From Clostridia bacterium (GTDB lineage: Bacteria; Bacillota; Clostridia; Oscillospirales; CAG-272): a DNA stretch of 64,000 nucleotides. Shown piece after piece: positions 8,089 to 17,464 of this stretch. Numbering within the stretch: position 1 is the stretch's first letter; every line of letters begins with the position of its first letter. A program made the translations under genes and the position numbers. Where the stretch lies: contig JAFSSQ010000061.1 in the NCBI GenBank assembly GCA_017450965.1, forward strand, positions 1 to 64,000, in the 5' to 3' direction. The notes beneath the pieces are model-generated. The model did no database searches and was not told where the DNA came from. It saw nothing but the letters and a program-made list of their open reading frames with translations.

Positions 8089-9312
8089 ATGGACAAAACA
8101 AAAATCAAAAAAGTCGTACTTGCTTATTCGGGCGGGCTGGATACCTCGATCATCATCCCGTGGCTGAAGGAAAACTACAATAACTGCGAGGTCGTCGCCG
8201 TTTCCGGCAACGTCGGACAGGCGGATGAGCTCGACGGGCTGGAGGAGAAGGCGAAAAAGACCGGCGCCTCCAAGCTGTACGTTCTCGATCTGACCGACGA
8301 GTACGTGGACGACTACATCATCCCGACGATGAAGGCCGGCGCCGTCTACGAGGATTACCTGCTCGGGACCTCTCACGCCCGTCCCTGTATCGCAAAGGGG
8401 CTGGTGGAGATCGCCAAAAAGGAAAAGGCGGACGCGATCTGCCACGGCTGCACCGGCAAAGGCAACGACCAGGTCCGGTTTGAGTTGGCGATCAAGCATT
8501 TTGCGCCCGATATGCCGATCATCGCGCCGTGGCGCGAATGGACGATCAAATCGAGAGACGAGGAGATCGATTACGCCGAGGCGCACGGCGTGCCGCTGAA
8601 GATCAGCCGGGAGACCAATTATTCCAAGGATAAAAACCTCTGGCACCTCTCCCACGAGGGACTGGATCTCGAGGATACCGCAAACGAGCCGCAGTATGAA
8701 AAGCCGGGATTTCTTGAGATGGGCGTTTCTCCGATCAACGCGCCGGACGCCCCCGCCTATCTGACCCTCTCGTTTGAAAAAGGCGTTCCGACCGCGCTCG
8801 ACGGGAAGAAGATGAGCGCCAAAAACATCATTCTGAAGCTGAACGAACTCGGCGGCGCAAACGGGATCGGCCTCCTCGATATCGTGGAAAACCGCCTCGT
8901 CGGGATGAAGTGCCGCGGCGTCTATGAAACGCCCGGCGGAACGATCCTCTATTTTGCGCACCGGAAGCTGGAAACCCTTTGCCTCGACAAGATGACGATG
9001 CACGAAAAGGAAAAACTGGCCATCACCTTCGGTGAGCTCGTTTACAACGGCCAGTGGTTTACCCCGCTCCGGGAGGCGCTCTCCGCCTTTGTGGACAAAA
9101 CCCAGGAGACGGTGACGGGCGAGGTGAAGCTGAAGCTCTACAAGGGCAATATCATCCTCGCGGGCCTCTCCAGTCCGTACTCCCTTTACAGCGAGGAGAT
9201 CGCCACCTTCGGCGAGAGCGATTACAACCAGAAGGACGCCGCCGGATTTATCAATCTGTACGGGCTCCCGATCAAGGTAAAAGCCCTCGTCGACGCGAAA
9301 AACAAGGAGTAA
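8089..9312 (+). CDS. argG: argininosuccinate synthase
   Basis: This enzyme condenses citrulline and aspartate with ATP to argininosuccinate, the penultimate step of arginine synthesis. From the ATG at 8089 it is 407 residues, the normal length, opening with the ATP-binding loop AYSGGLDTS. Later family motifs include [13 protein letters not shown] and [15 protein letters not shown]. The start is set by GAGGTTGG just before 8089; the in-frame ATG at 8014 lies inside the promoter. argH follows after three bases. A probable ArgR box lies upstream of the promoter. Confidence 0.97.
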   Translation: MDKTKIKKVVLAYSGGLDTSIIIPWLKENYNNCEVVAVSGNVGQADELDGLEEKAKKTGASKLYVLDLTDEYVDDYIIPTMKAGAVYEDYLLGTSHARPCIAKGLVEIAKKEKADAICHGCTGKGNDQVRFELAIKHFAPDMPIIAPWREWTIKSRDEEIDYAEAHGVPLKISRETNYSKDKNLWHLSHEGLDLEDTANEPQYEKPGFLEMGVSPINAPDAPAYLTLSFEKGVPTALDGKKMSAKNIILKLNELGGANGIGLLDIVENRLVGMKCRGVYETPGGTILYFAHRKLETLCLDKMTMHEKEKLAITFGELVYNGQWFTPLREALSAFVDKTQETVTGEVKLKLYKGNIILAGLSSPYSLYSEEIATFGESDYNQKDAAGFINLYGLPIKVKALVDAKNKE

Positions 9313-9315
9313 CCG

Positions 9316-10695
9316 ATGGCAAAGCTTTGGGCGGGCAGGACGGACGGCGTTACCTCACGGCAGGCGGACGACTTCAATTCCTCGATCCGCTTTGACAGCC
9401 GGATGTACCGGGAGGACATCACGGGGAGCATCGCCCACGCGAAGATGCTGGCAAAATGCTCGATCCTGACCCCCGGCGAGGCGGAAACGATCATCGAAGG
9501 GCTTTGCGGGATCCTCTCGGATCTGGAAACGGGGAAGCTCCCGTTCGATCCGGACAGCGAAGACGTCCATATGTTCGTCGAGGAAACGCTGACGAAGCGG
9601 ATCGGCGACGCGGGAAAAAAACTCCATACCGCCCGCAGCCGAAACGATCAGGTCGCCCTTGACCTGCGTCTCTATCTCAAAAACGAGGGAAGCGCGATCC
9701 TCGCACAGCTGAAAGAGCTCGTCTCCGTGATCGCGGAGAAGGCGGAAGCGAGTAAGGCGCTGATCCTGCCGGGTTACACGCACCTCCAGCACGCGCAGCC
9801 GATCACCTTCGGCCATCATCTCTCTGCTTACGCCTATATGTTTCTGCGCGACGCGGACCGCATCCGGGACGCCCTGGCGCGTACCGACCTCTCGCCGATC
9901 GGATCCTGCGCCCTCGCGGGGACGACTTATCCGACCGACCGGGCGTACGAAGCGGAGCTGCTCGGCTTTTCCGGGATCGTCCCGAACAGCATCGACGGGG
10001 TATCCGACCGCGATTTTGCCATCGAGTTCCTTTCCGCGCTTGCGATTTTGATGATGCATCTCTCCCGTTTTTCGGAGGAGATCGTCCTCTGGTCAAGTTC
10101 GGAGTTCGGCTTTTTGCAGCTCTCGGACGCTTATACGACCGGCTCCTCGATCATGCCGCAGAAAAAGAATCCCGATATGGCGGAGCTTGTGCGGGGAAAG
10201 ACGGGGAGAGTTTACGGGGATCTTATGGCGATCCTCACCGTATTCAAGGGTCTTCCGCTCGCTTACAACAAGGATATGCAGGAAGACAAGGAAAGCGTCT
10301 TCGACGCCTGTGATACCGTCCGGGCGTGCCTCCCCGTGTTTACCGGGATGCTCGCCACGGCCGAGCCGAAAGCGGAGCGGATGCTCTCGGCGGCCAAAGA
10401 AGGGTTCCTCAACGCGACGGATCTGGCGGATTACCTCACCAAAAAGGGAATGCCGTTCCGGGACGCGTACCGCCTCTCCGGCCGGCTCGTCGCCGAGGCG
10501 ATCAGAGAGGGACGCTCCCTTGAAGATCTCCCGCTTGAAACCTATAAGTCCGAGTCCGAGCTCTTCGACGCGGATCTATACGGCGAGATCGGCCTTGCCG
10601 CCTGCGTGAATAAGCGAAGAAGCGCCGGAGGAACGTCCGTTTCCTCCGTGGAAGCGCAGCTTGCCGAAATCAAAGAAAAAATAAAAAAGATATAA
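9316..10695 (+). CDS. argH: argininosuccinate lyase
   Basis: This enzyme splits argininosuccinate into arginine and fumarate. It is 459 residues, the usual length for the fumarase/aspartase superfamily. Visible motifs are the substrate-binding HTARSRNDQVALD, the region TGSSIMPQKKNPD that carries the mobile catalytic loop (signature GSSxMPxKxN), and the histidine of GYTHLQHAQP. Its ribosome binding site (AAGGAG) overlaps the end of argG, so the two are translationally linked. No terminator is visible before the transporter gene that starts 30 bases on. Confidence 0.97.
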   Translation: MAKLWAGRTDGVTSRQADDFNSSIRFDSRMYREDITGSIAHAKMLAKCSILTPGEAETIIEGLCGILSDLETGKLPFDPDSEDVHMFVEETLTKRIGDAGKKLHTARSRNDQVALDLRLYLKNEGSAILAQLKELVSVIAEKAEASKALILPGYTHLQHAQPITFGHHLSAYAYMFLRDADRIRDALARTDLSPIGSCALAGTTYPTDRAYEAELLGFSGIVPNSIDGVSDRDFAIEFLSALAILMMHLSRFSEEIVLWSSSEFGFLQLSDAYTTGSSIMPQKKNPDMAELVRGKTGRVYGDLMAILTVFKGLPLAYNKDMQEDKESVFDACDTVRACLPVFTGMLATAEPKAERMLSAAKEGFLNATDLADYLTKKGMPFRDAYRLSGRLVAEAIREGRSLEDLPLETYKSESELFDADLYGEIGLAACVNKRRSAGGTSVSSVEAQLAEIKEKIKKI

Positions 10696-10725
10696 TTTTT
10701 TTCAAAGAAAGAAAGGAAAACCAAA

Positions 10726-11499
10726 ATGAAAAAGTTTGCATCCCTCCTCCTGACGGCCGCTCTGCTTGCGGCGTGCCTCCTCTTTACCGCCTGCGGCGCG
10801 AAAGACGAGAAAGTCCTCAACGTTTACACCAACGCCGGATTTGCCCCCTATGAGTACCTCGACGACAAAGGCAACGTCGTCGGCGTCGATATCGACGTCG
10901 TCAACTACATCGGCGAACAGCTCGGCTACAAGGTCGTCGTTCACGACATCGAGTTCAACGCGATCCTCAACGAAGTCTCCAAAGACAAAAACGCCGTCGG
11001 CGCCGCCGGTATGAGCAAGAAGGCGGAGCGCGACGAAGTGGCGCTTGCCAGCGAAGTTTACGCCACCTCCATCCAGTACATCATCGCGCCGAAGGGCACC
11101 TTCACCGGCGACCAGGTCAAGATGGCTGACGCGGTCGCGTATATCGCGGGTCTCGGCACGAAGGCGATCGGCGTTCAGAAGGGAACGACCGGCGCGGATA
11201 TGGTGAGCGAGGCGATCGCGAATACCGACGCTCAGGTCTTTGAGTACTCCAACGCGATCGTTGCGTCGAAGGATATCGGGACCACCGTTTCCGCCGTTGT
11301 CATCGACAAGATGCCCGCCGAGGCCATCTGCAAGAGCGACAGCAATCTTCAGTGCTGGTGCCTGGACGGCGATATGGAATCCTACGTAATGTACTTCAAC
11401 AAGGAAAACAGCGCTCTCGTGGCAGAGGTCAACGAGCTTCTCAAAAAGATGATCGCGGACGGCACGATCGATCAGTACACCGTCAAGCACAGCAGCTGA
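10726..11499 (+). CDS. amino-acid ABC transporter substrate-binding lipoprotein
   Basis: This family 3 (polar amino acid type) solute-binding protein of 257 residues is exported and probably lipid-anchored at Cys23 (LLFTAC lipobox). The mature protein begins with the typical strand LNVYTNAGFAPYEYLDDKGNVVGVDIDVVNYIGEQLGY. It delivers substrate to the permease and ATPase encoded next. The close position behind argGH suggests arginine or a related cationic amino acid, but substrate cannot be read from the sequence. It is shared with the ArgR-box transcript if argH is read through. Confidence 0.88.
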   Translation: MKKFASLLLTAALLAACLLFTACGAKDEKVLNVYTNAGFAPYEYLDDKGNVVGVDIDVVNYIGEQLGYKVVVHDIEFNAILNEVSKDKNAVGAAGMSKKAERDEVALASEVYATSIQYIIAPKGTFTGDQVKMADAVAYIAGLGTKAIGVQKGTTGADMVSEAIANTDAQVFEYSNAIVASKDIGTTVSAVVIDKMPAEAICKSDSNLQCWCLDGDMESYVMYFNKENSALVAEVNELLKKMIADGTIDQYTVKHSS

Positions 11500-11525
11500 T
11501 CCGGCGCCAGACACGCTGAAACTTC

Positions 11526-12233
11526 ATGACGTTTTCGGAAAAAATAGCAAAACTGTGGGATCTCCGGGGCTTGTTTGGTGAAAGCCTCGGATATTCCCTT
11601 TTGATCGCCTTTGGCGCCGTCGTTCTCGGGTTTATCATCGGCGTGATCCTTGCCGTTATCCGGATCGCTCCCAAAACAAATCCCGTGATCAAAGCTCTTG
11701 ACAAGATCGCCGTTCTCTATATCACCGTCATCCGCGGGACGCCTACCCTCGTCCAGCTTCTGATCCTTTATAACTCGGTGCTGGTCTGGTTCAAACGGAT
11801 GCCTACCAACCTCCTCGTTCCGATCATCGCGTTCGGGATTAATTCGGGCGCGTATATGGCGGAGATCATCCGTTCGGGGATCTCGGCGGTGGACGTCGGT
11901 CAGATGGAGGCGGGGCGCAGTATGGGCCTTTCCTGGCTGATCACGATGCGCCGGGTCATCATCCCCCAGGCGATCAAGACGGTCGTGCCGACGATCTTCA
12001 ACGAGATCATCATCCTCGTCAAGGAGACCTCGGTCGTCAGCTATATCGTTCTCAAGGTCAATTCCATCCAGAAGTACGACCTTCTCGGCATGGCGGAAAA
12101 ACAGGGACTGGCAACGCCCGCCTGCTATCTCGTGTTCCTCTTCTTTGCGGCGCTGCTTTACCTTACGATCGTTATGCTGCTCACCTTCCTTCAGCATCTG
12201 ATCGAAAGGAGGTTGAAGAAAAATGAACGGTAA
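11526..12233 (+). CDS. amino-acid ABC transporter permease
   Basis: This inner-membrane permease of the HisM/GlnP type has 235 residues and about five membrane helices. It carries the EAA-like coupling motif [25 protein letters not shown] that docks to the ATPase, and the family segment [14 protein letters not shown]. No convincing ribosome binding site precedes the ATG at 11526, so translation may depend on coupling to the upstream gene 26 bases away. It overlaps the ATPase gene by 11 bases. Confidence 0.92.
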   Translation: MTFSEKIAKLWDLRGLFGESLGYSLLIAFGAVVLGFIIGVILAVIRIAPKTNPVIKALDKIAVLYITVIRGTPTLVQLLILYNSVLVWFKRMPTNLLVPIIAFGINSGAYMAEIIRSGISAVDVGQMEAGRSMGLSWLITMRRVIIPQAIKTVVPTIFNEIIILVKETSVVSYIVLKVNSIQKYDLLGMAEKQGLATPACYLVFLFFAALLYLTIVMLLTFLQHLIERRLKKNER

Positions 12234-13137
12234 TCTGATCGAGGTCCGGGGACTTTATAAGTATTTCGGAAAGCTGCAGGTCCTCAAGGGCGTTTCCTGC
12301 GGGATCAAAAAAGGGGAGCGGGTCGTGGTACTCGGCGCCTCCGGCTCGGGGAAGTCGACGATGCTCCGCTGTATGAACCTCCTGGAAAAACCGACCTACG
12401 GCGAGGTGTGGCTTGACGGAAACCTCCTAACGCCTGTCGACCCCTACCTGCACGAGGAGATCATCACGGCCTCCCGCACCTATAAAAAGATGCAGGCGGC
12501 GTCAAACGGCGCGGACAGCGCCGAGCTGATCGCAGAGATCAAAAAAGAAGACCTTCTCCACGAAAAACACGAAGGGGCGGAGTACGCCCGCAAGATGAAA
12601 GCTTTTTTCCGGGAGCACTACCTGGACGAAAACCAGGCGCGCGCCAAGGTCGGGATGGTCTTCCAGCATTTCAACCTTTTCAACAATCTGACGGTCCTCG
12701 AGAATATGACGCTGGCGCCGGTGGAGCTCAAGCTCAAGACAAAAGAAGAAGCCGAGAGCAAAGCGATGGAGCTGCTTTCCATGATCGGGCTGACCGACAA
12801 GGCGAACGCCTACCCCTCCACCCTGTCCGGCGGACAGAAGCAGAGGATCGCGATCGTCCGCTCGCTTTGTATGGATCCGCAGGTCATGCTCTTTGACGAG
12901 CCGACCTCCGCCCTCGACCCCGAGATGGTCGGAGAGGTGCTGGATCTGATGAAACGCCTTGCCGCCGAGGGAATGACGATGGTCGTCGTCACGCACGAGA
13001 TCGGCTTTGCCCGCGAGGTCGCCGACCGGGTGCTCTTTATGGCGGACGGTTTGATCGCCGAAAGCGGCACGCCGGACGAGATCTTCGGCGCTCCGAAGTG
13101 CGAACGCCTGCGCACCTTCCTCTCAAAAGTTCTGTGA
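12223..13137 (+). CDS. amino-acid ABC transporter ATP-binding protein with internal insertion
   Basis: This GlnQ/HisP-type ATPase energises the preceding permease. It shows Walker A GASGSGKS (38-45), Q-loop [11 protein letters not shown] (Gln148), signature TLSGGQKQR, Walker [15 protein letters not shown] and the switch His of [11 protein letters not shown]. At 304 residues it is about 55-60 longer than usual; the extra sequence lies between Walker A and the Q-loop, about residues 72-140, and is charged and helical. The strong AAGGAGG site lies inside the end of the permease gene. The insertion is in frame and all catalytic motifs are intact, so the protein should be active. Confidence 0.92.
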   Translation: MNGNLIEVRGLYKYFGKLQVLKGVSCGIKKGERVVVLGASGSGKSTMLRCMNLLEKPTYGEVWLDGNLLTPVDPYLHEEIITASRTYKKMQAASNGADSAELIAEIKKEDLLHEKHEGAEYARKMKAFFREHYLDENQARAKVGMVFQHFNLFNNLTVLENMTLAPVELKLKTKEEAESKAMELLSMIGLTDKANAYPSTLSGGQKQRIAIVRSLCMDPQVMLFDEPTSALDPEMVGEVLDLMKRLAAEGMTMVVVTHEIGFAREVADRVLFMADGLIAESGTPDEIFGAPKCERLRTFLSKVL

Positions 13138-13141
13138 TAAC

Positions 13142-13177
13142 AAAAAAGATCCGCGCGGAAACGCGCGGATCTTTTTT
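13142..13177. terminator. bidirectional terminator between the ABC transporter and GGGtGRT operons
   Basis: A perfect 16-pair stem (AAAAAAGATCCGCGCG and complement) with a GAAA tetraloop has A-runs on one side and T-runs on the other, so it can stop transcripts from both convergent operons. Confidence 0.92.
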
Positions 13178-13184
13178 GTTCGTT

Positions 13185-14183
13185 TTACTTCATCGCTTCT
13201 TCGACCGCGACGGCGCAGGCGACGGTGGCGCCGACCATCGGGTTGTTGCCCATACCGATCAGGCCCATCATCTCGACGTGCGCGGGCACGGAGGAGGAGC
13301 CGGCGAACTGGGCGTCGGAGTGCATCCGGCCCATCGTGTCGGTCATACCGTAAGAGGAGGGACCGGCCGCCATGTTGTCGGGATGGAGCGTTCTGCCCGT
13401 TCCGCCGCCGGAAGCGACGGAGAAGTACTTCTTGCCGTTTTCCACGCACCATTTTTTGTAGGTGCCGGCAACGGGATGCTGGAAGCGGGTCGGGTTGGTG
13501 GAGTTGCCGGTGATGGAAACGCCCACGTTCTCGAGCTTCATGATCGCCACGCCCTCGGGGACGTTATCGGCGCCGTAGCAGCGGACCGCCGCGCGTGGGC
13601 CCTTGGAGTAGGGCGTTTCGGATACGATCTTGACCGTCTCGGAATAGGGATCGAACGCGGTTTCCACGTAGGTGAAGCCGTTGATGCGGGAGATGATGAA
13701 CGCGGCGTCCTTGCCGAGACCGTTTAAGATCACGCGCAGGGGATTCACGCGTACCTTGTTGGCGTTAAGGGCGATCTTGATCGCGCCTTCCGCGGCGGCA
13801 AAGCTCTCGTGACCGGCGAGGAAGCAGAAGCACTCCGTTTCCTCGGAGAGGAGCATTTTGCCGAGATTGCCGTGCCCGAGACCGACCTTGCGGTTCTCCG
13901 CGACGGAGCCGGGGATGCAGAAGGACTGGAGCCCCACGCCGATCGCGGCGGCGGCGTCGGCGGCTTTTTTGCAGCCGCTCTTGACGGCGATCGCGGTGCC
14001 GACCGTGTATGCCCAGACCGCGTTTTCAAAGCAGATGGGCTGGGTGCTGCGGACGATCTGATCCACGTCGATCCCGCGGGCAAGCGTGATCTCTTTGCAT
14101 TCGTCGATCGAGGAGATGCCGTATTCCTTCAAAGCGGCGAGGATCTTTGCCTCGCGTCTTTCATAGCCTTCAAAATTTGCCAT
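13185..14183 (-). CDS. GGGtGRT protein
   Basis: This is a member of the uncharacterised GGGtGRT family, 332 residues, soluble, named after the motif seen here as GGGTGRTLHP near residue 245. A second conserved block (SYGMTDTMGRMHSDAQFAGSS) and a Gly/Ala-rich C-terminus follow. Several cysteines are present but no CxxC cluster. The gene lies 15 bases downstream of a NifU-like scaffold gene, an association I know from other Clostridia, which hints at a role with Fe-S or another cofactor. Its biochemical function is not known to me. It is the last gene of a four-gene operon ending at the 13142-13177 terminator. Confidence 0.85.
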   Translation of the reverse strand: MANFEGYERREAKILAALKEYGISSIDECKEITLARGIDVDQIVRSTQPICFENAVWAYTVGTAIAVKSGCKKAADAAAAIGVGLQSFCIPGSVAENRKVGLGHGNLGKMLLSEETECFCFLAGHESFAAAEGAIKIALNANKVRVNPLRVILNGLGKDAAFIISRINGFTYVETAFDPYSETVKIVSETPYSKGPRAAVRCYGADNVPEGVAIMKLENVGVSITGNSTNPTRFQHPVAGTYKKWCVENGKKYFSVASGGGTGRTLHPDNMAAGPSSYGMTDTMGRMHSDAQFAGSSSVPAHVEMMGLIGMGNNPMVGATVACAVAVEEAMK

Positions 14184-14198
14184 CGTTCCGTCCTCCTC

Positions 14199-14897
14199 TT
14201 ATTCTTCTCTCGGGTCGATATAGCGGACCGCTTCGTCGAACCGGCCGTAGGTGCCCATCGATTTTTTGTAGGCCTCGTTCGGCTCCATGCCCTTCTTGAT
14301 AAAGTCGGTCATCTTGCCGATGGAAACGAACTCGTAACCGATCACCTGATCGTTTTCGTCAAGCGCCATCCGGGTGCAGTAGCCCTCGGTCATCTCGAGG
14401 TAGCGCACGCCCTTCGCGTTCGTGCCGTACATGGTGCCGACCATGCTGCGGTGACCTTTGCCGAGGTCCTCCATGCCCGCGCCGATGACCAGACCGTCTT
14501 CGGAGAAAGCGGACTGCGTGCGGCCGTAAACGATCTGCAGAAACAGCTCGCGCATCGCGGTGTTGATCGCGTCGCAGACGAGGTCGGTGTTCAGCGCCTC
14601 AAGGACGGTCTTGCCGGGCAGGATCTCCGCCGCCATCGCAGCGGAATGGGTCATGCCGGAGCAGCCGATCGTTTCGACGAGCGCTTCTTCGATCACGCCG
14701 TTTTTCACGTTGAGGGAGAGCTTGCAGGCGCCCTGCTGCGGCGCGCACCAGCCGATCCCGTGGGTATAGCCGGAAATATCGGTGATCTGCTTCGCCTCGA
14801 CCCAGCGGCCTTCCTCCGGGATCGGAGCGGGGCCGTGCTTCGGTCCCTTTGCGACGCAGCACATATTTTCCACTTCATTGGAATAATGGTAGCTCAT
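14199..14897 (-). CDS. NifU/IscU-like iron-sulfur cluster scaffold protein
   Basis: This 232-residue protein carries an IscU/NifU N-terminal-like fold. Three cysteines match the scaffold ligand positions: GACKL (first), ETIGCSGMTHSAAMAAEIL (second, cf. GCGSAIASS in IscU) and LVCDAINTAMREL (third). An N-terminal CC pair and a long C-terminal extension (after about residue 130) are not part of classical IscU. It probably assembles or carries an Fe-S cluster for a dedicated target, plausibly the GGGtGRT protein encoded next. No SufS/IscS cysteine desulfurase gene is in the window. Confidence 0.8.
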   Translation of the reverse strand: MSYHYSNEVENMCCVAKGPKHGPAPIPEEGRWVEAKQITDISGYTHGIGWCAPQQGACKLSLNVKNGVIEEALVETIGCSGMTHSAAMAAEILPGKTVLEALNTDLVCDAINTAMRELFLQIVYGRTQSAFSEDGLVIGAGMEDLGKGHRSMVGTMYGTNAKGVRYLEMTEGYCTRMALDENDQVIGYEFVSIGKMTDFIKKGMEPNEAYKKSMGTYGRFDEAVRYIDPREE

Positions 14898-14915
14898 GTT
14901 TTCCTCCCAAACTTT

Positions 14916-15494
14916 TTATTTCTTGATGATCTCGCCCCAGCACTCGCCAAAGGCGCAGGCGGCGTTCGCTTCATCGGTGTCGAGGTGAGCCGCGGCCTTG
15001 AACTTTGCGTTGACGCGGATCACAACGTCGTCAAAAACGGTCGTTCTCTCGGGGCTCTCGATGCGGAGCATCACGATCTCCTTTTCCTTCACGCCGAACG
15101 CTTCCGCGTCCTCGGGGGTGAGGTGGATATGGCGCTTTGCCACGATCACGCCCTCCGCGATTTCCAGCGCGCCGGCGGGGCCGACGATGCGGATCGGGGC
15201 GCTGCCCGCGATATCGCCGCTCTCGCGCACGGGGGCGTTTACGCCGAGGGTACGCGCGTCGGTGAAGGAGATCTCAACCTGCGTGGCGTTTCTTGCGGGA
15301 CCGAGAATGCTGACGTTGGGGATGGACTTTTTCGGTCCCTCCAGCGTAACGCGCTGCTCGGAGGCGAACTGGCCGGGCTGGCTCAGATCCTTTTTCTTGG
15401 TCAGGGTCGCGCCTTTGCCGAAGAGGACTTCGATATGCTCCTCGGTCAGGTGGACGTGCCGCGCGGAGGTCTCAACGATTACTTTGTTTGCCAT
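14916..15494 (-). CDS. pduL: phosphate propanoyltransferase (PduL-type phosphotransacylase)
   Basis: PduL moves acyl groups between CoA and phosphate (acetyl- or propionyl-CoA to the acyl phosphate), the step before substrate-level ATP formation by acetate kinase. The 192-residue protein has the two repeated zinc-binding motifs ARHVHLTEEHI (near the start) and AKRHIHLTPEDAEAFGV (about 117-133). It starts directly at the catalytic domain, with no microcompartment-targeting peptide, and no shell genes are nearby, so it is likely cytosolic. It sits between a Na/phosphate symporter and the NifU-like gene in one operon. The exact acyl substrate is not readable. Confidence 0.92.
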   Translation of the reverse strand: MANKVIVETSARHVHLTEEHIEVLFGKGATLTKKKDLSQPGQFASEQRVTLEGPKKSIPNVSILGPARNATQVEISFTDARTLGVNAPVRESGDIAGSAPIRIVGPAGALEIAEGVIVAKRHIHLTPEDAEAFGVKEKEIVMLRIESPERTTVFDDVVIRVNAKFKAAAHLDTDEANAACAFGECWGEIIKK

Positions 15495-15533
15495 GTCTCT
15501 TATCCTTTCTGTTCTATGTAAATAATAAGAATC

Positions 15534-17237
15534 TCAATCGTTTTCTTCGCCGCGCGTCATAATATATTTCTTGACGGCGACGGTGGATTTTTCTCCGTTG
15601 ATGGAATAGGCGATGTTGATCGCGTGGTCGGAGCAGCGTTCGAGGTCGGTCACGAGATCGGTGAAGATAACCCCGCCCTGCGGATCGCACTGGTCGTTTT
15701 TCAGCCGTTCGATATGGTGGGCGATCAGCGTTTCCTGGAGCTGGTCCACCTCCTCCTCCGCCTCGCTGATCGAGGGGAGAAGATCGAACTGCTCCCTGTC
15801 GTACGCTTCGATCGCCATCTTGACGACAAGCAGCGTTTTATCGGCGATGGTGTGCAGCTCCTCGATCGCCGGGGCGCTCATCAGCGTGGAGAGCTTGGCT
15901 CCGCCGATCTGGACGGTGTAGTCCGCCACGTTTTCCGCGTGGTCGCCGAGCCGCTCCACGTCGCTTGTAACGTGGAACATCATGCCGAGGCGCTCCAGAT
16001 CGTGGGGAGAGAGGTTTTTGCCGTGGAGGGCGATCAGGATGCCGGTGATCTCGTGGTTGAGGTAGTTGATCGTTTTTTCGCGTTCATAGACCCGTTCGGT
16101 CTCGTCTTCGTTCGACTCGAAAAAGGCGTGAAGAGAGAGCTTCAGGTTTTCCTCCGCAAGCCGGGCCATGCGAAGGATCTCGCGTTTGGCCTGCGCGACC
16201 GCGATCGAGGGGTTCAAGAGGACCTCGGGCGAGAGGTAGAGCAGCTTTTGCGATTCCATCTCCAGCTCCGGCAGCTCGGGGAAGCATTTGTAGGAAAACG
16301 CGGAGATCGGCTTGACGAGCGGGAGCAGGAGCAGGGAAGAGACCAGGTTGAAGAAGAGGTGCAGGTTTGCGATCTGCCGGGTGATATCGCCGGGAGAGAG
16401 CCGCTCGATGAAGGCGACGACCGTGGTATTCGTAAAGAGGGGGAAGAGGAGGGTGATGAGGAGGAAGAGCGCCGTTCCGATGACCTTGGCGGCAACGGAG
16501 GAGAGCGCGGTGCGCTTGGAGCCGCGGGACGCGCCGAGAGAGGCGATCACGACGGGAGAAGCGGCGCCGATATTCATGCCGAGGATCATATAAAAGACGG
16601 AGGAGAGATTAAAGGTGCCCGCGGCGGAAGAAACCAGAAGGACCTGGAGGATACCGATCGAGGCGGAGGAAGACTGGATGATCGCGGTGATGGCGAAACC
16701 GAAGAGGAGAGAGAGGAGCGGGTTGCTGAAGTTGGCAAGGAAGTTTCCGATCACGGTGGAAAGGTTGAGTGCGGTCGACGCCATTCCGACGAGATAGATC
16801 CCGACGAACAGCATTCCGAAGCCGAGGATGATATTTCCGGCTTTTTTGGCGGTGCGTCCCCGGATAAAGGTGGAAAAGACAACGCCGAGAAAGAGAAACA
16901 GCGGCGCGATCCGCTCGACCTTGAAGGCGATGATCTGCGCGGTGATCGTGGTACCGATGTTGGCGCCGAGCATCACGTACAGCGCCCGCGACATCTCCAT
17001 CAGCCCCGCGTTGACGAAGCCGACGAGCATCACGCTGGTCGCGCCCGAGCTCTGGATCAGGGCGGTCACAAGAATACCGGTCAGGAAAGCAAGGAGGGGC
17101 TTTTTCGTCATCCGCTCCAGCGCGTTGCGCAGTTTATCTCCGGCGAATGCTTTCAGCGAGGCGGTCATGAAGTTGATTCCGTAGAGGAAAAGACCGATCC
17201 CGCCGAGCAGGAGAAACATCCCGTATAAAACTTCCAT
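15534..17237 (-). CDS. Na/Pi cotransporter family protein with C-terminal PhoU-like domain
   Basis: This 567-residue protein joins a NptA-type membrane part (about residues 1-310, roughly eight helices) with a PhoU-like helical domain (about 345-560). The membrane part has the duplicated signature of the family, TALIQSSGATSVML and TAIIQSSSASIGIL. The family imports or exports phosphate with sodium; the PhoU-like domain is thought to regulate this. The downstream PduL uses phosphate as a substrate, a plausible reason for co-transcription (gap 39 bases, no terminator). A TATAAT-like box is present at 17301-17296 on the minus strand, but its -35 box is poor. Confidence 0.92.
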   Translation of the reverse strand: MEVLYGMFLLLGGIGLFLYGINFMTASLKAFAGDKLRNALERMTKKPLLAFLTGILVTALIQSSGATSVMLVGFVNAGLMEMSRALYVMLGANIGTTITAQIIAFKVERIAPLFLFLGVVFSTFIRGRTAKKAGNIILGFGMLFVGIYLVGMASTALNLSTVIGNFLANFSNPLLSLLFGFAITAIIQSSSASIGILQVLLVSSAAGTFNLSSVFYMILGMNIGAASPVVIASLGASRGSKRTALSSVAAKVIGTALFLLITLLFPLFTNTTVVAFIERLSPGDITRQIANLHLFFNLVSSLLLLPLVKPISAFSYKCFPELPELEMESQKLLYLSPEVLLNPSIAVAQAKREILRMARLAEENLKLSLHAFFESNEDETERVYEREKTINYLNHEITGILIALHGKNLSPHDLERLGMMFHVTSDVERLGDHAENVADYTVQIGGAKLSTLMSAPAIEELHTIADKTLLVVKMAIEAYDREQFDLLPSISEAEEEVDQLQETLIAHHIERLKNDQCDPQGGVIFTDLVTDLERCSDHAINIAYSINGEKSTVAVKKYIMTRGEEND

Positions 17238-17428
17238 CGTAAACGTCCTGTGCCGGACTCCTCCGTTATTATTTTAACATACTGATACGTTTAATATTAT
17301 AACATCGTTTTTTCAAGAAATCCACAAAAAACGATAAATTTCATCCGCGAATTTCAAAAACGGCAATTTGCCCGAAATCCGGAGAAGGGGGGACGGGGAT
17401 TTCTGTGATTTTGGCAAGAGAAGACGGG

Positions 17429-17460
17429 AAAAAGCGCGCCGGAGAGCAAGCGCGCTTTTT
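17429..17460 (-). terminator. terminator of the GH43-like gene
   Basis: An 11-pair inverted repeat (AAAAAGCGCGC and complement) with a ten-base loop lies just after the stop codon at 17465 on the minus strand and ends in a T-run. Confidence 0.8.
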
Positions 17461-17464
17461 GCGA

